DNA of 64,000 nucleotides from Paenibacillus rhizosphaerae (lineage in GTDB: Bacteria; Bacillota; Bacilli; Paenibacillales; Paenibacillaceae): assembly GCF_014192015.1 (NCBI RefSeq), contig NZ_JACHXJ010000002.1, forward strand, positions 62,001 to 126,000. Reading direction: 5' to 3'. The translations under genes and the position numbers were made by a program. Shown here piece after piece: positions 54,284 through 62,236 of the stretch. The notes under the pieces were generated by a model. The model saw only the letters and a program-made list of their open reading frames with translations. It ran no database searches and was not told the DNA's origin. Position 1 is the first letter of the stretch. Each line of letters starts with the position of its first letter.

Positions 54284-56617
54284 ATGATGAATAACGTGGA
54301 AATATATGAAGGCGGCGACCTGGGATGTCATTATACGCATCTTGAAAGTATATTCAGAGTTTGGGCGCCGACGGCGGCGAAGGTTACCCTCGCCTTGTAC
54401 GATGATGCCGGAACTTATGACGGCGGAGCGCTTACTGACCACGCCGGCGGGTTCGAAATAGGCATGAGACGCGGGGAAGGCGGGGTATGGTCTCTTCATT
54501 TCAGAGGCGATTTGGCCGGAAAATATTATATGTACAAGGTGGAGCATCCGGACGGGCGGGAAGTTTATACGGCCGATCCGTACGCCCGGGCGGTCAGCGT
54601 CAACGGGCAGCGGACGGCGATCGTCGATGTGAAGGCCGCGAGCCCGGAGGGCTGGGAGGAGGATGAAAGCCCCGGTCTTCTGGGGGTGGAAGACTCGGTA
54701 CTCTATGAGCTGCATGTCAGGGATTTTTCGATCAGCGCGGATTCCGGGCTCCAGTATAAAGGCAAGTTCAAGGCGTTTACGGAGACGGGTGTGCGGGACG
54801 CGTCCGGCAGCCGGCTAGGCATTGATCATTTGGCCGAACTCGGCGTGACGCATGTCCATCTGCTGCCGATTTTTGATTATGCGACGGTGAACGAGCTGAC
54901 GGTCGATGATCCGGACTCGGCGGAACCGAAATTCAACTGGGGTTATGATCCCCAGCATTACAACGTGCCGGAAGGCTCCTACGCGACCGACCCGTTAAGC
55001 CCCGACGTCCGGATCCGGGAGTGCAAGGAGATGATCATGGCGCTGCACCGCAAAGGAATCCGGGTCGTGATGGATGTGGTGTACAATCATACCTACTCCT
55101 CGGGGGACAGCCCGTTTGAAAAGCTTGTGCCGGGTTATTTTTACCGGACCGATGCGTCAGGGCGGTTCAGCAACGGCTCCGGCGTCGGTAACGAGCTGGC
55201 AACCGAGCGCCCGATGGTCCGCAAATACATCAAGGATTCCCTGCGCTATTGGGCGGAAGAATACCATATCGACGGATTCCGTTTTGACCTGATGGGTCTG
55301 ATCGACACGGACACGATCGCGCAGATTACCGAGGAGCTCCACCGCGAGCACCCGGGACTGCTGATTTACGGGGAGCCTTGGACAGGCGGTGAAACGCCGC
55401 TGAAGCAGCAAACTCTGAAGGGATCCCAAAGAGGCAAAGGTTTTGCCGTCTTCAACGACAACTTCCGGGGGGCGATCAAGGGAGACAGCGACGGTGCGGG
55501 AAAGGGCTTCGCCACAGGGCAGCCCGGCAAGGAAGCGGCGGTATTGGCCGGCGTTCAGGGGGCGATCGACGATTTCACCGGTTCACCCATAGAGACGATC
55601 AACTATGTGACGGTCCACGACAACCTTAACCTGTGGGATAAAGTACTGATTACGCAGGGATTGGGAGGTGACCTGATCCGCGGCATCGATAACGGCCGAC
55701 TGGCCGGAGGGGGAAGCCTTGAGGAAGCGGTCGCAGCCGCCGATCCTTACCGGAGCATCGACCGGGACCGTCTGCTGGAGAACGAAAGCGTCCGGAGAGC
55801 GCTGCTGGCCAACGGCATCGTGCTGACTTCTCAGGGTATTCCGCTCATTCATGCGGGTGACGAGATGCTTCGCAGCAAATTCGGCGATCACAACAGCTAC
55901 CGGAGCGGGGATGCGATCAACGCCATCCGCTGGAGCAACAAGTCCCGGTTCCTGCCGGTATTCGAGTATTACCAAGGTCTAATCGCGCTGCGCCGCGCCC
56001 ACCGGGCGTTCCGTATGACGGACAAGGAGCAGATCAAACGGAGCATGGAGGTCATGCGCTGCGACGGCAATGTCGTCGCTTACCGGCTGAAGGATCATGC
56101 CAACGGCGATACGTGGAAAAATATCATTGTCATCTACAATGCAAACGTTCGGGAGGCGCAGGTCGACATTCCGTTTTCCATTACCGGCTGGAAGGTGGCC
56201 GTCAACAATCTTCAGGCACGGAACGGGGCGCTGGAGATGATCGTCGACGAGACGGTGAACGTCCCCGGCCTGTCGGTCATGGTTCTGTATGAGGAAGAAG
56301 GCGGCCGTCCGCGCCCGCTCAAGACGGTGGAGCTGCATTATGAGCGCCAGGACCGCAAATATGACGGCTGGAACTTATGGGTATGGGGCAGCGGCATGCG
56401 GGAACGACGGGTCGATTTTGACCGGATGGAGGACGGACGCGCGGTGGCGACTATATATGTCCCGCTGAACGTGCAGGAAATCGGATATATCGTGCGGCTG
56501 AACGACTGGGAGGCGAAGGACTGCGACCAGGATCGGTTTATCAAGCTTGGATGGCATCACAGCAAGCAGAAGGTGCTTGTCCGGAGCGGATCGGACGACT
56601 GGAAGAAGATCAGCTGA
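54284..56617 (+). CDS. Type I pullulanase with C-terminal pullulanase-associated domain
   Basis: Debranching enzyme hydrolysing alpha-1,6 links of pullulan, limit dextrins or glycogen; 777 residues, no signal peptide, so intracellular. A CBM48 domain (about 10-110, ESIFRVWAPTAAKVTLALYD) precedes a GH13_14 barrel with the type I motif FNWGYDPQHYNVPEGSY, DVVYNHTY, nucleophile Asp in GFRFDLMGL, acid Glu in YGEPWTGG and VHDNLNLWD. Residues about 685-777 form a second domain (VELHYERQDRKYDGWNLWVWG) of the PUD/CBM41 type, usually found N-terminally. ATG 54284 after GGTGGTGAGAT. Confidence 0.93.
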   Translation: MMNNVEIYEGGDLGCHYTHLESIFRVWAPTAAKVTLALYDDAGTYDGGALTDHAGGFEIGMRRGEGGVWSLHFRGDLAGKYYMYKVEHPDGREVYTADPYARAVSVNGQRTAIVDVKAASPEGWEEDESPGLLGVEDSVLYELHVRDFSISADSGLQYKGKFKAFTETGVRDASGSRLGIDHLAELGVTHVHLLPIFDYATVNELTVDDPDSAEPKFNWGYDPQHYNVPEGSYATDPLSPDVRIRECKEMIMALHRKGIRVVMDVVYNHTYSSGDSPFEKLVPGYFYRTDASGRFSNGSGVGNELATERPMVRKYIKDSLRYWAEEYHIDGFRFDLMGLIDTDTIAQITEELHREHPGLLIYGEPWTGGETPLKQQTLKGSQRGKGFAVFNDNFRGAIKGDSDGAGKGFATGQPGKEAAVLAGVQGAIDDFTGSPIETINYVTVHDNLNLWDKVLITQGLGGDLIRGIDNGRLAGGGSLEEAVAAADPYRSIDRDRLLENESVRRALLANGIVLTSQGIPLIHAGDEMLRSKFGDHNSYRSGDAINAIRWSNKSRFLPVFEYYQGLIALRRAHRAFRMTDKEQIKRSMEVMRCDGNVVAYRLKDHANGDTWKNIIVIYNANVREAQVDIPFSITGWKVAVNNLQARNGALEMIVDETVNVPGLSVMVLYEEEGGRPRPLKTVELHYERQDRKYDGWNLWVWGSGMRERRVDFDRMEDGRAVATIYVPLNVQEIGYIVRLNDWEAKDCDQDRFIKLGWHHSKQKVLVRSGSDDWKKIS

Positions 56618-56897
56618 CGCCCGAGGGCCGGGAGGAGTGTGGCCGTGTAAGGTGGCTGGTTGAGCGTATGGCAACCTTGGAGCTGGGCGGCTTCACAGGT
56701 TGGAAAGTTTGTCCGCTTGAGAAGCTGGTAAGCTGAGAAGATTAGAGGCTTGGGCGGCGGCACGACGGAAATATGTGGCCTTCTTTTCTGTAACCGGGGA
56801 TAGGGATGCATGCATTTTACAAAAACGGGTGATTCCTATAAAGTAAAGTGAGATTCCCTTGGATAGGGTGATATATAACAGAGAAAGAAGGCTTACG

Positions 56898-57356
56898 ATG
56901 ACCGAGAAACTGCTGTCGCCTCTGGTGAGAACCTTTGACATGCTGCCCCATCCCGAGGGCGGGTGGTACAAGGAGTTATGGAAGGCGTCCTTTGAAATCC
57001 CGAAAGACGTGCTGGATCCCAAGTATTCGGGTTCGCGCCCTTCGGCGACTTCGATTTATTTCCTGCTTCATCCGGAGGAATCCTCCGCGTGGCACCGCGT
57101 TTATTCCGATGAATTGTGGCTGTGGCATTCCGGCAGTCCGCTCGAGCTGCTGCTCGCAGGCGATGGAGAACAGCCTGGCCGGGAGACAAAAATCATTTTG
57201 GGGATGGACGCCGAGAAGGGCCAGGTGCCGCAGGCGCTTGTTCCGGCCAATGTCTGGCAGGCGGCCAAACCGCTCGGCGATGAGCCGGTATTCGTTTCCT
57301 GTGTCGTTTCCCCCGGCTTTCATTTTGACGATTTTACGATGATATCCGGAAAATAA
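56898..57356 (+). CDS. Cupin DUF985 family protein
   Basis: A 152-residue cupin-fold protein. LLSPLVRTFDMLPHPEGGWYKELW, TSIYFLLHPEESSAWHRVYSDELWLWHSG and VVSPGFHFDDFTM are the DUF985 landmarks (PHPEGG, SAWHR, PGFxFxDF). Some members are epimerase- or lyase-like; the function here is unknown. ATG 56898 follows AGAAAGAAGG. Isolated gene with a terminator after it. Confidence 0.88.
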   Translation: MTEKLLSPLVRTFDMLPHPEGGWYKELWKASFEIPKDVLDPKYSGSRPSATSIYFLLHPEESSAWHRVYSDELWLWHSGSPLELLLAGDGEQPGRETKIILGMDAEKGQVPQALVPANVWQAAKPLGDEPVFVSCVVSPGFHFDDFTMISGK

Positions 57357-57400
57357 AACCTCGGCAGCGGCACGCGTTCCGCTTCGCCTGGTGTGCCCCA

Positions 57401-57437
57401 ATCCCGCACGGTTGCGATGACCGCTGCGGGATTTTTT
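57401..57437 (+). terminator. Terminator after the cupin gene
   Basis: ATCCCGCA (57401-57408) pairs with TGCGGGAT (57425-57432), with inner CGGT/ACCG, then five T. Confidence 0.9.
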
Positions 57438-57511
57438 ATGATATTGGAAAGGATAAGCTTCGGGATCCGGTTCTCATATCGCAAGAGAAACTACAACTAA
57501 AAGCGGCTAAG

Positions 57512-57542
57512 CTTCCTTGAAGGTACGCTGCTAGGCGTTTTG
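57512..57542. repeat. Dispersed short repeat, copy B
   Basis: Partner of 54019-54049 (24 of 31 positions). TTGAAGGTACG is followed by the weaker dyad ACGC-TGCTAG-GCGT and TTTT. It lies in the gap between the cupin and rplY genes. Confidence 0.55.
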
Positions 57543-57634
57543 TCTAGATCTAATGCTCCTGTCTTCGGTATCATCCGGCCAGGCGGTGTACCCCGTTTTG
57601 CTTCAGATGAAATGGGCTGTTTTCCTGCTGCAGG

Positions 57635-57660
57635 GTTTTGATTTCGCCAAAAATGGGTAA
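57635..57660 (+). promoter_or_regulatory. Sigma-B-like promoter of rplY/ctc
   Basis: GTTTTG (57635-57640), a 14-base spacer and GGGTAA (57655-57660), near the sigma-B pattern GTTT/GGGTA. In B. subtilis ctc is a classic sigma-B gene; whether this organism has sigma-B is not shown. Confidence 0.5.
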
Positions 57661-57720
57661 TACATAGATATGCCTGTGCTCTGTAGCAGACAGATTAAAT
57701 ATCAGAGGAGGTTGTAAAAG

Positions 57721-58353
57721 ATGACATCTCATTCTCTTACAGCAGAACGAAGAACCGACACGAAGCATTCGAGCCTGCGCAGCTTGAGACAAAGCGGACG
57801 CATTCCGGCGGTGGTCTACGGGACGCAGACCGAGAGCATGCCGATCAGCGTCGATGTAAAGGAGCTGGCCAAAGTCGCCAGAACAGGCCGGTCCGAAGTG
57901 TTCAAGCTGAAGGTGGAAGGCTCGTCGGATCTGGACGTGATCATCAAGGATTACCAGCGCAAAGCCGGCGAGTGGACGCATGTGGATTTCATGCACATCT
58001 CCGCCAACAAGCCGATCAAGGTTCGCGTTCCGATCGACTTCCAAGGTATGGCTGCCGGCACCAAGGTGGGCGGCGTGCTTCAGCATCAGGAGACCGCGCT
58101 TGAAGTCGAGGCGCTTCCTGCAAACCTGCCATCCTCGATTGCGGTGGACATATCGCATATGGAAATCGGCGACAAGCTGGTGGCCGGAGATATCCAGCTG
58201 CCATCCGGCGTAACGCTCGTAGCTTCACCTGAAGAGCTGGTTGCTTCGGTAACGGCATCCCGCATGGCAACGGAGGCCAAGGCTGCGGACGAATCCGAGG
58301 CAGCGGAGGGAGAAGAAGCGGCGGAAACCGCTGCAGAAGACAACAACGAATAA
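57721..58353 (+). CDS. rplY: Ribosomal protein L25/general stress protein Ctc
   Basis: A 210-residue long-form L25 binding 5S rRNA: an N-terminal L25 domain (about 5-95, RRTDTKHSSLRSLRQSGRIPAVVYG), a C-terminal TL5 domain (VRVPIDFQGMAAGTKVGGVLQH) and an acidic tail rich in Ala and Glu. AGAGGAGGTTG sits before the ATG. Single gene between terminators, with a stress-type promoter candidate. Confidence 0.95.
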   Translation: MTSHSLTAERRTDTKHSSLRSLRQSGRIPAVVYGTQTESMPISVDVKELAKVARTGRSEVFKLKVEGSSDLDVIIKDYQRKAGEWTHVDFMHISANKPIKVRVPIDFQGMAAGTKVGGVLQHQETALEVEALPANLPSSIAVDISHMEIGDKLVAGDIQLPSGVTLVASPEELVASVTASRMATEAKAADESEAAEGEEAAETAAEDNNE

Positions 58354-58382
58354 AACGGCATATCATATACATGTATGTACAG

Positions 58383-58415
58383 AAAACCCCTGGTCGTTTA
58401 CGACCAGGGGTTTTT
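58383..58415 (+). terminator. Terminator after rplY, possibly bidirectional
   Basis: AAAACCCCTGGTCG-TTTA-CGACCAGGGGTTTT (14-bp perfect stem), then T. Confidence 0.95.
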
Positions 58416-58528
58416 AGCGTTTTTAGTAACATGTGGCGTTGTGAGCTGCACTGTCTAGAACGTAAAATGCCAGACGCGCAGCTGTATGCGACCAGTGGGG
58501 GGCGTGCCAGTGCACGCTTCACATTGGC

Positions 58529-60502
58529 TTACGCATCCTGCAGCTCCAGCCACTGCTCATACGCCGCTTCCAGCTGTACCTGGAGCTGCTCCCGCTCCGC
58601 ATGAAGCTGCTGCAGGCGTGCCAGGTCTGAGGCGGCGCCTTTCTCCAGCATGTCGGTGTCGATCTGCCCGAGCCGGGCCTCGAGCTCCTTGATCGACTGC
58701 TCGAGTGGCGCGGAAGCGGTGGCGCCGCTTTTCCGGGAACACCGCTCGCCGGCATCGGCGCGCGGATCAGCCGGCTTGGATACCGGCCCATTGCCGTGGC
58801 TGCCGGCTGCCGCAGCCCTTGAACTGCGGGCCTCTGAATTCCACTCCTGCGCCGCCGTTTCGGCTTCGATCCGCTTGCGGATTTCCTGCTTGTAATCCTC
58901 GAAGTTACCGATGAAGGAGCGGACCCGCCCGTGATCCAGGCTCCAAATTCGGCCCGCCAGCCTGTTGATAAAATACCGGTCGTGGGATACGCCGAAGATG
59001 GTGCCGGGGAACTCCTCGAGCGCTTCTTCCAGCGCTTCCCTGGCGTCAATGTCCAGATGGTTGGTCGGTTCGTCCAGAATCAGCAGATTCGGCTTCTGCT
59101 CCATCAGGATGGCGAAGCGCAGCCGCGTCCACTCCCCGCCGGAGAGGCTGCGGATGTCTTTAAATACATCGGCGCCGTAAAACAGGAATCGCGCCAGCCG
59201 CCCGCGGGCTTCACCTTCCTCGATACCGGCCTGCTCCCGGTAGTACTGAAGCACGTTCTGCTTGACGGACTCCGGCGTTTCCTCCTGCGCGAGGTAACCG
59301 ATGCTGACGCGCGAACCGACGGCCACGCTGCCTTCCGCCGGCTCGAGCTGGCCAAGGGCTAGCTTGATCAGCGTGCTCTTGCCGCTTCCGTTGCCGCCGA
59401 GCAGCATCACGGTTTCCCCGTACCGGAGCGTTTCGTTTACGCCTGTGAACAAGGTGTGTGCGCCATACGATTTGCCCAGCTCCTCGAACACGAGCACCTG
59501 CTTGCCGGACCGGTCTTCCTGCTGCAGCGACAAATCCATCGTCTTACGCTCCAGCACTGGCCGCTTCAGCTTCACCATACGGTCGAGCGCCTTCTGCATG
59601 GAGGCGGCTCGGCGGTGGAACCCGGCGTTAGGCGGGTTGGACCGGTTGCCCCACTCGATCAGCTGCTTGATGCTTTCCTGCATCTTTTTGATTTTTTTCT
59701 GCTGCTCCTGGTAATCGGCAAACTGCTGCAGGAGCCGCGCTTCCTTTTCCTGCTGATAACCGCTGTAGTCGGTATGGTAGGTAAAAGCTTCCCCGTCTTC
59801 AATCTCGACCACCTTGGTCACGAGCTTGTCGAGAAAGTAACGGTCATGCGATATCGTAAGCACGGTGCCGCGGTATTCCTTCAGGAACTGTTCCAGCCAT
59901 TCAATCGCCGCCATATCCAAGTGGTTGGTCGGTTCATCCAGCAGCAGCACATCAGGCTGCTCAAGCAGCAGGGAGGCAAGCCCGATTTTGGTCTTCTCTC
60001 CGCCGGAGAGGGAGGCGAAGGGACGGCTGTACTGGCTCGCGGGAATGCCAAGGCCGCCGGCGATGCGGTCAATCGTCGCTTCCATTTCATAACCGCCCGC
60101 CGCTTCGAACCGTTCCTGCAGCCTGCCGTATTCGGCGAGCCACTTCTCCGGCTCTTTGCCGCCGGAAGCGGCGGAGCCGGACATCAGCGCCTCCAGCTCG
60201 CGCATCCGCCGCTGCCATTCAAGCGGCGTCGCAAAGGCGCGCAGCAGGAAGTCATACACCGTTTCGCCGTTTCCGGCATGGGGAATTTGGGCGAGAAAGC
60301 CAAGCTTAGCGCCCCGTGAAATGGAGATTTCGCCTCGGTCCGGCTTATCTCCGCCGTTCAGTAAGTGGAGCATCGTCGTTTTCCCGCAGCCGTTGCGACC
60401 GATCAGCGCCGCTTTTTCCCCTTCGCGGATTTCAAAGGATACATCGGACAGAACGAGCTGAGCTCCGTGGTATTTTTGTATGTTTTTGCATTGAATCATC
60501 AT
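58529..60502 (-). CDS. ABC-F family ATPase (probable ribosome protection/translation factor)
   Basis: Soluble tandem ABC protein of 657 residues without membrane domains. ABC1 has Walker A GRNGCGKTT and signature LSGGEKTKIGLA. The linker (about 235-330, KEARLLQQFADYQEQQKKIKKMQ) contacts the ribosomal P-site. ABC2 has GGNGSGKST and LSGGEWTRLRFA. Both Walker B blocks are LDEPTNHLD, the ABC-F hallmark. A C-terminal Gln/Glu-rich coiled coil ends the protein. ABC-F proteins rescue ribosomes from antibiotics or stalls. ATG 60502 is eight bases after GGAGG. A leader with upstream ORF and terminator precedes it, typical of drug-inducible members; the drug class is unknown. Confidence 0.92.
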   Translation of the reverse strand: MMIQCKNIQKYHGAQLVLSDVSFEIREGEKAALIGRNGCGKTTMLHLLNGGDKPDRGEISISRGAKLGFLAQIPHAGNGETVYDFLLRAFATPLEWQRRMRELEALMSGSAASGGKEPEKWLAEYGRLQERFEAAGGYEMEATIDRIAGGLGIPASQYSRPFASLSGGEKTKIGLASLLLEQPDVLLLDEPTNHLDMAAIEWLEQFLKEYRGTVLTISHDRYFLDKLVTKVVEIEDGEAFTYHTDYSGYQQEKEARLLQQFADYQEQQKKIKKMQESIKQLIEWGNRSNPPNAGFHRRAASMQKALDRMVKLKRPVLERKTMDLSLQQEDRSGKQVLVFEELGKSYGAHTLFTGVNETLRYGETVMLLGGNGSGKSTLIKLALGQLEPAEGSVAVGSRVSIGYLAQEETPESVKQNVLQYYREQAGIEEGEARGRLARFLFYGADVFKDIRSLSGGEWTRLRFAILMEQKPNLLILDEPTNHLDIDAREALEEALEEFPGTIFGVSHDRYFINRLAGRIWSLDHGRVRSFIGNFEDYKQEIRKRIEAETAAQEWNSEARSSRAAAAGSHGNGPVSKPADPRADAGERCSRKSGATASAPLEQSIKELEARLGQIDTDMLEKGAASDLARLQQLHAEREQLQVQLEAAYEQWLELQDA

Positions 60503-60534
60503 CGTTTTTTCCTCCATAGATGCCGCATCTACAG

Positions 60535-60564
60535 AAAAAAACCGCAGGGAAATGTCCCTGCGGC
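60535..60564 (-). terminator. Attenuator terminator in the ABC-F leader
   Basis: Minus strand GCCGCAGGGA-CATT-TCCCTGCGGT followed by a run of T, ending 32 bases before the ABC-F start codon. Confidence 0.92.
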
Positions 60565-60592
60565 TTGAACGTTCAACGCTTATCCGTTGAAG

Positions 60593-60742
60593 TTAAGGTA
60601 GGAGCGGCATTTCGCAATTTTGTAAAACAACCGGATTGTTAAAAATGGACAGACGGATCCCGTTAGCGGAAACTCTGTAAAAAATGCCGGACAAAATCAT
60701 CGGCAGTTGTTTAATCCGGTCGTTTCCCAAATTGCGTACCAC
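60593..60742 (-). CDS. Upstream ORF / candidate leader peptide (49 aa) of the ABC-F gene
   Basis: GTG 60742-60740, eight bases after the near-perfect ribosome site GGGAGGTG (60758-60751), opens a frame ending at TAA 60595-60593. The peptide begins MVRNLGNDRIKQLPMILSG and ends LQNCEMPLLP; I recognise no domain. Its stop is one base from a hairpin TTCAACG/CGTTGAA (60591-60572), which is followed by the terminator. The layout suggests that ribosome position on this frame decides termination. It could also be a small protein in its own right. Confidence 0.65.
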   Translation of the reverse strand: MVRNLGNDRIKQLPMILSGIFYRVSANGIRLSIFNNPVVLQNCEMPLLP

Positions 60743-60778
60743 TTCTACCTCACCTCCCTGTTAAAAAAAGTTAGCTTT

Positions 60779-60807
60779 ATTGTATCCACAACGAGCATTA
60801 AAAGCAA
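60779..60807 (-). promoter_or_regulatory. Candidate promoter of the ABC-F leader transcript
   Basis: Minus strand TTGCTT (60807-60802), a 17-base spacer and TACAAT (60784-60779), about 30 bases before the leader ORF. Confidence 0.65.
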
Positions 60808-61018
60808 GCAATGAACGAGAACATTTTATAAAAAATGGACGTTTGACCCTGAACAGACCTCCCAGCAGTTTTTGGAGTTGTGATCCCATTGGGGTTTCGA
60901 ACCGTCGATACGGGTGCCAGTGTGGACGGGCCGGTTTGTTAAAGCGGGACGGGCATTTATCTCCAGACCGGCATTATAATACAATAAGATGCAGTTGTTG
61001 AAACGAGTGGAGGGCCCC

Positions 61019-62092
61019 ATGAAGAAAAAAATAATGTTTACTGGCGGGGGATCCGCCGGACATGTCACCGTTAACCTGGCGCTGATCCCGCTGTTTCGGC
61101 AGGAAGGCTGGGCGGTGGAATACATAGGCTCGGTCAATGGGATCGAGCGGGAGCTGGTGTCGCCGCTTCCGGACGTGGCATATTTTCCGATAGCGACAGG
61201 AAAGCTGCGCAGATATTTGGACCGGCAAAACGCCAAAGATCCGTTCCGGATCGCCAAGGGCGTCTATCAGGCGTGCCGTCTGATCCGCCGACGGAAACCG
61301 GATATTGTGTTCTCCAAAGGCGGGTTCGTATCGGTGCCTGTCGTCATCGGTGCCTGGCTGAACCGGGTACCGGTCGTCATTCATGAGTCGGATATTACGC
61401 CGGGGCTGGCCAACCGGATTGCCATCCCGATGGCCGAAGCGGTGTGCACAACGTTCCCGGAAGCGGCAGCCCATATCGGCAAGGGCAAGGGCCGCCATGT
61501 CGGCGCTGTGATCCGGGATGAACTGAAACGGGGCAGCGCTGCCGCCGGACGGAAGCTGTGCAGGTTCACTCCGGGGAAGCCCGTTCTGCTGGTTATGGGC
61601 GGCAGTCTTGGCGCACAGAGCATTAACAAGACGGTGCGCCAGGCGCTGCCTGAGCTGACGAAAGCTTTTCAAGTCGTGCATTTATGCGGGAAAGGGCAGC
61701 TCGATCCGGCGCTGGAGGTTCCCGGCTATTGTCAATTCGAATACATTCGCGATGAACTGCCCGATGTGCTGGCCATGTCGGACTTGGTGATTACCCGGGC
61801 CGGCTCCAATTCGATCTTTGAGTTTCTTTCCTTGCGCAAGCCGATGCTCCTCATCCCACTGACCCGGCAGCAAAGCCGGGGCGATCAAATCCTTAACGCG
61901 CGCTCGTTCGAAAAAGCAGGGTATGCGGAAGTGCTGGAAGAGGAAGATCTGTCTCCGCAAAAGCTGCTCGAGCGGGTTCGGGCATTGCATGCCCATCGGG
62001 ATGCCTACGTATCGGCCATGGCAAGCAGCCAAAAGACGGACGCGCTTGCGGAAGTATTCAAGCTGATCAAAGAAACCGCAAAGCGCCATTAA
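61019..62092 (+). CDS. murG: UDP-GlcNAc:muramyl-pentapeptide-PP-undecaprenol GlcNAc transferase (MurG homologue)
   Basis: Adds GlcNAc to lipid I to form lipid II at the inner membrane face. A 357-residue GT28 enzyme with the N-terminal [15 protein letters not shown] loop, [38 protein letters not shown] and the UDP site [21 protein letters not shown] lies seven bases before ATG 61019. It is the Bacillus cereus-like stand-alone form, outside any dcw cluster, so a second murG may exist elsewhere. A TATAAT at 60975-60980 is the likely -10. Confidence 0.92.
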   Translation: MKKKIMFTGGGSAGHVTVNLALIPLFRQEGWAVEYIGSVNGIERELVSPLPDVAYFPIATGKLRRYLDRQNAKDPFRIAKGVYQACRLIRRRKPDIVFSKGGFVSVPVVIGAWLNRVPVVIHESDITPGLANRIAIPMAEAVCTTFPEAAAHIGKGKGRHVGAVIRDELKRGSAAAGRKLCRFTPGKPVLLVMGGSLGAQSINKTVRQALPELTKAFQVVHLCGKGQLDPALEVPGYCQFEYIRDELPDVLAMSDLVITRAGSNSIFEFLSLRKPMLLIPLTRQQSRGDQILNARSFEKAGYAEVLEEEDLSPQKLLERVRALHAHRDAYVSAMASSQKTDALAEVFKLIKETAKRH

Positions 62093-62182
62093 TGATCGCT
62101 TGCACCAAGGAAAAAGAACACTATCTCACCTAACGGATAGAGAACAGGAGTTCCTAATTTTTCGCTTTCCTGAGCCGAACTA

Positions 62183-62191
62183 TGGTATATT
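62183..62191 (+). promoter_or_regulatory. Extended -10 promoter of the SNF2 helicase gene
   Basis: TG-G-TATATT at 62183-62191, 46 bases before the start codon; no good -35. Confidence 0.5.
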
Positions 62192-62236
62192 GATTACACG
62201 AGAGTTTAGGACTGGAGACCGGAAAGGACGGAAGAC

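Noticed and set aside
60870-60940. A tRNA-like T-arm (GGTTCGAAACC on the minus strand) upstream of murG
   Set aside because: No acceptor stem, D-arm or anticodon arm can be fitted around it; it is also close to the promoter of the ABC-F leader.
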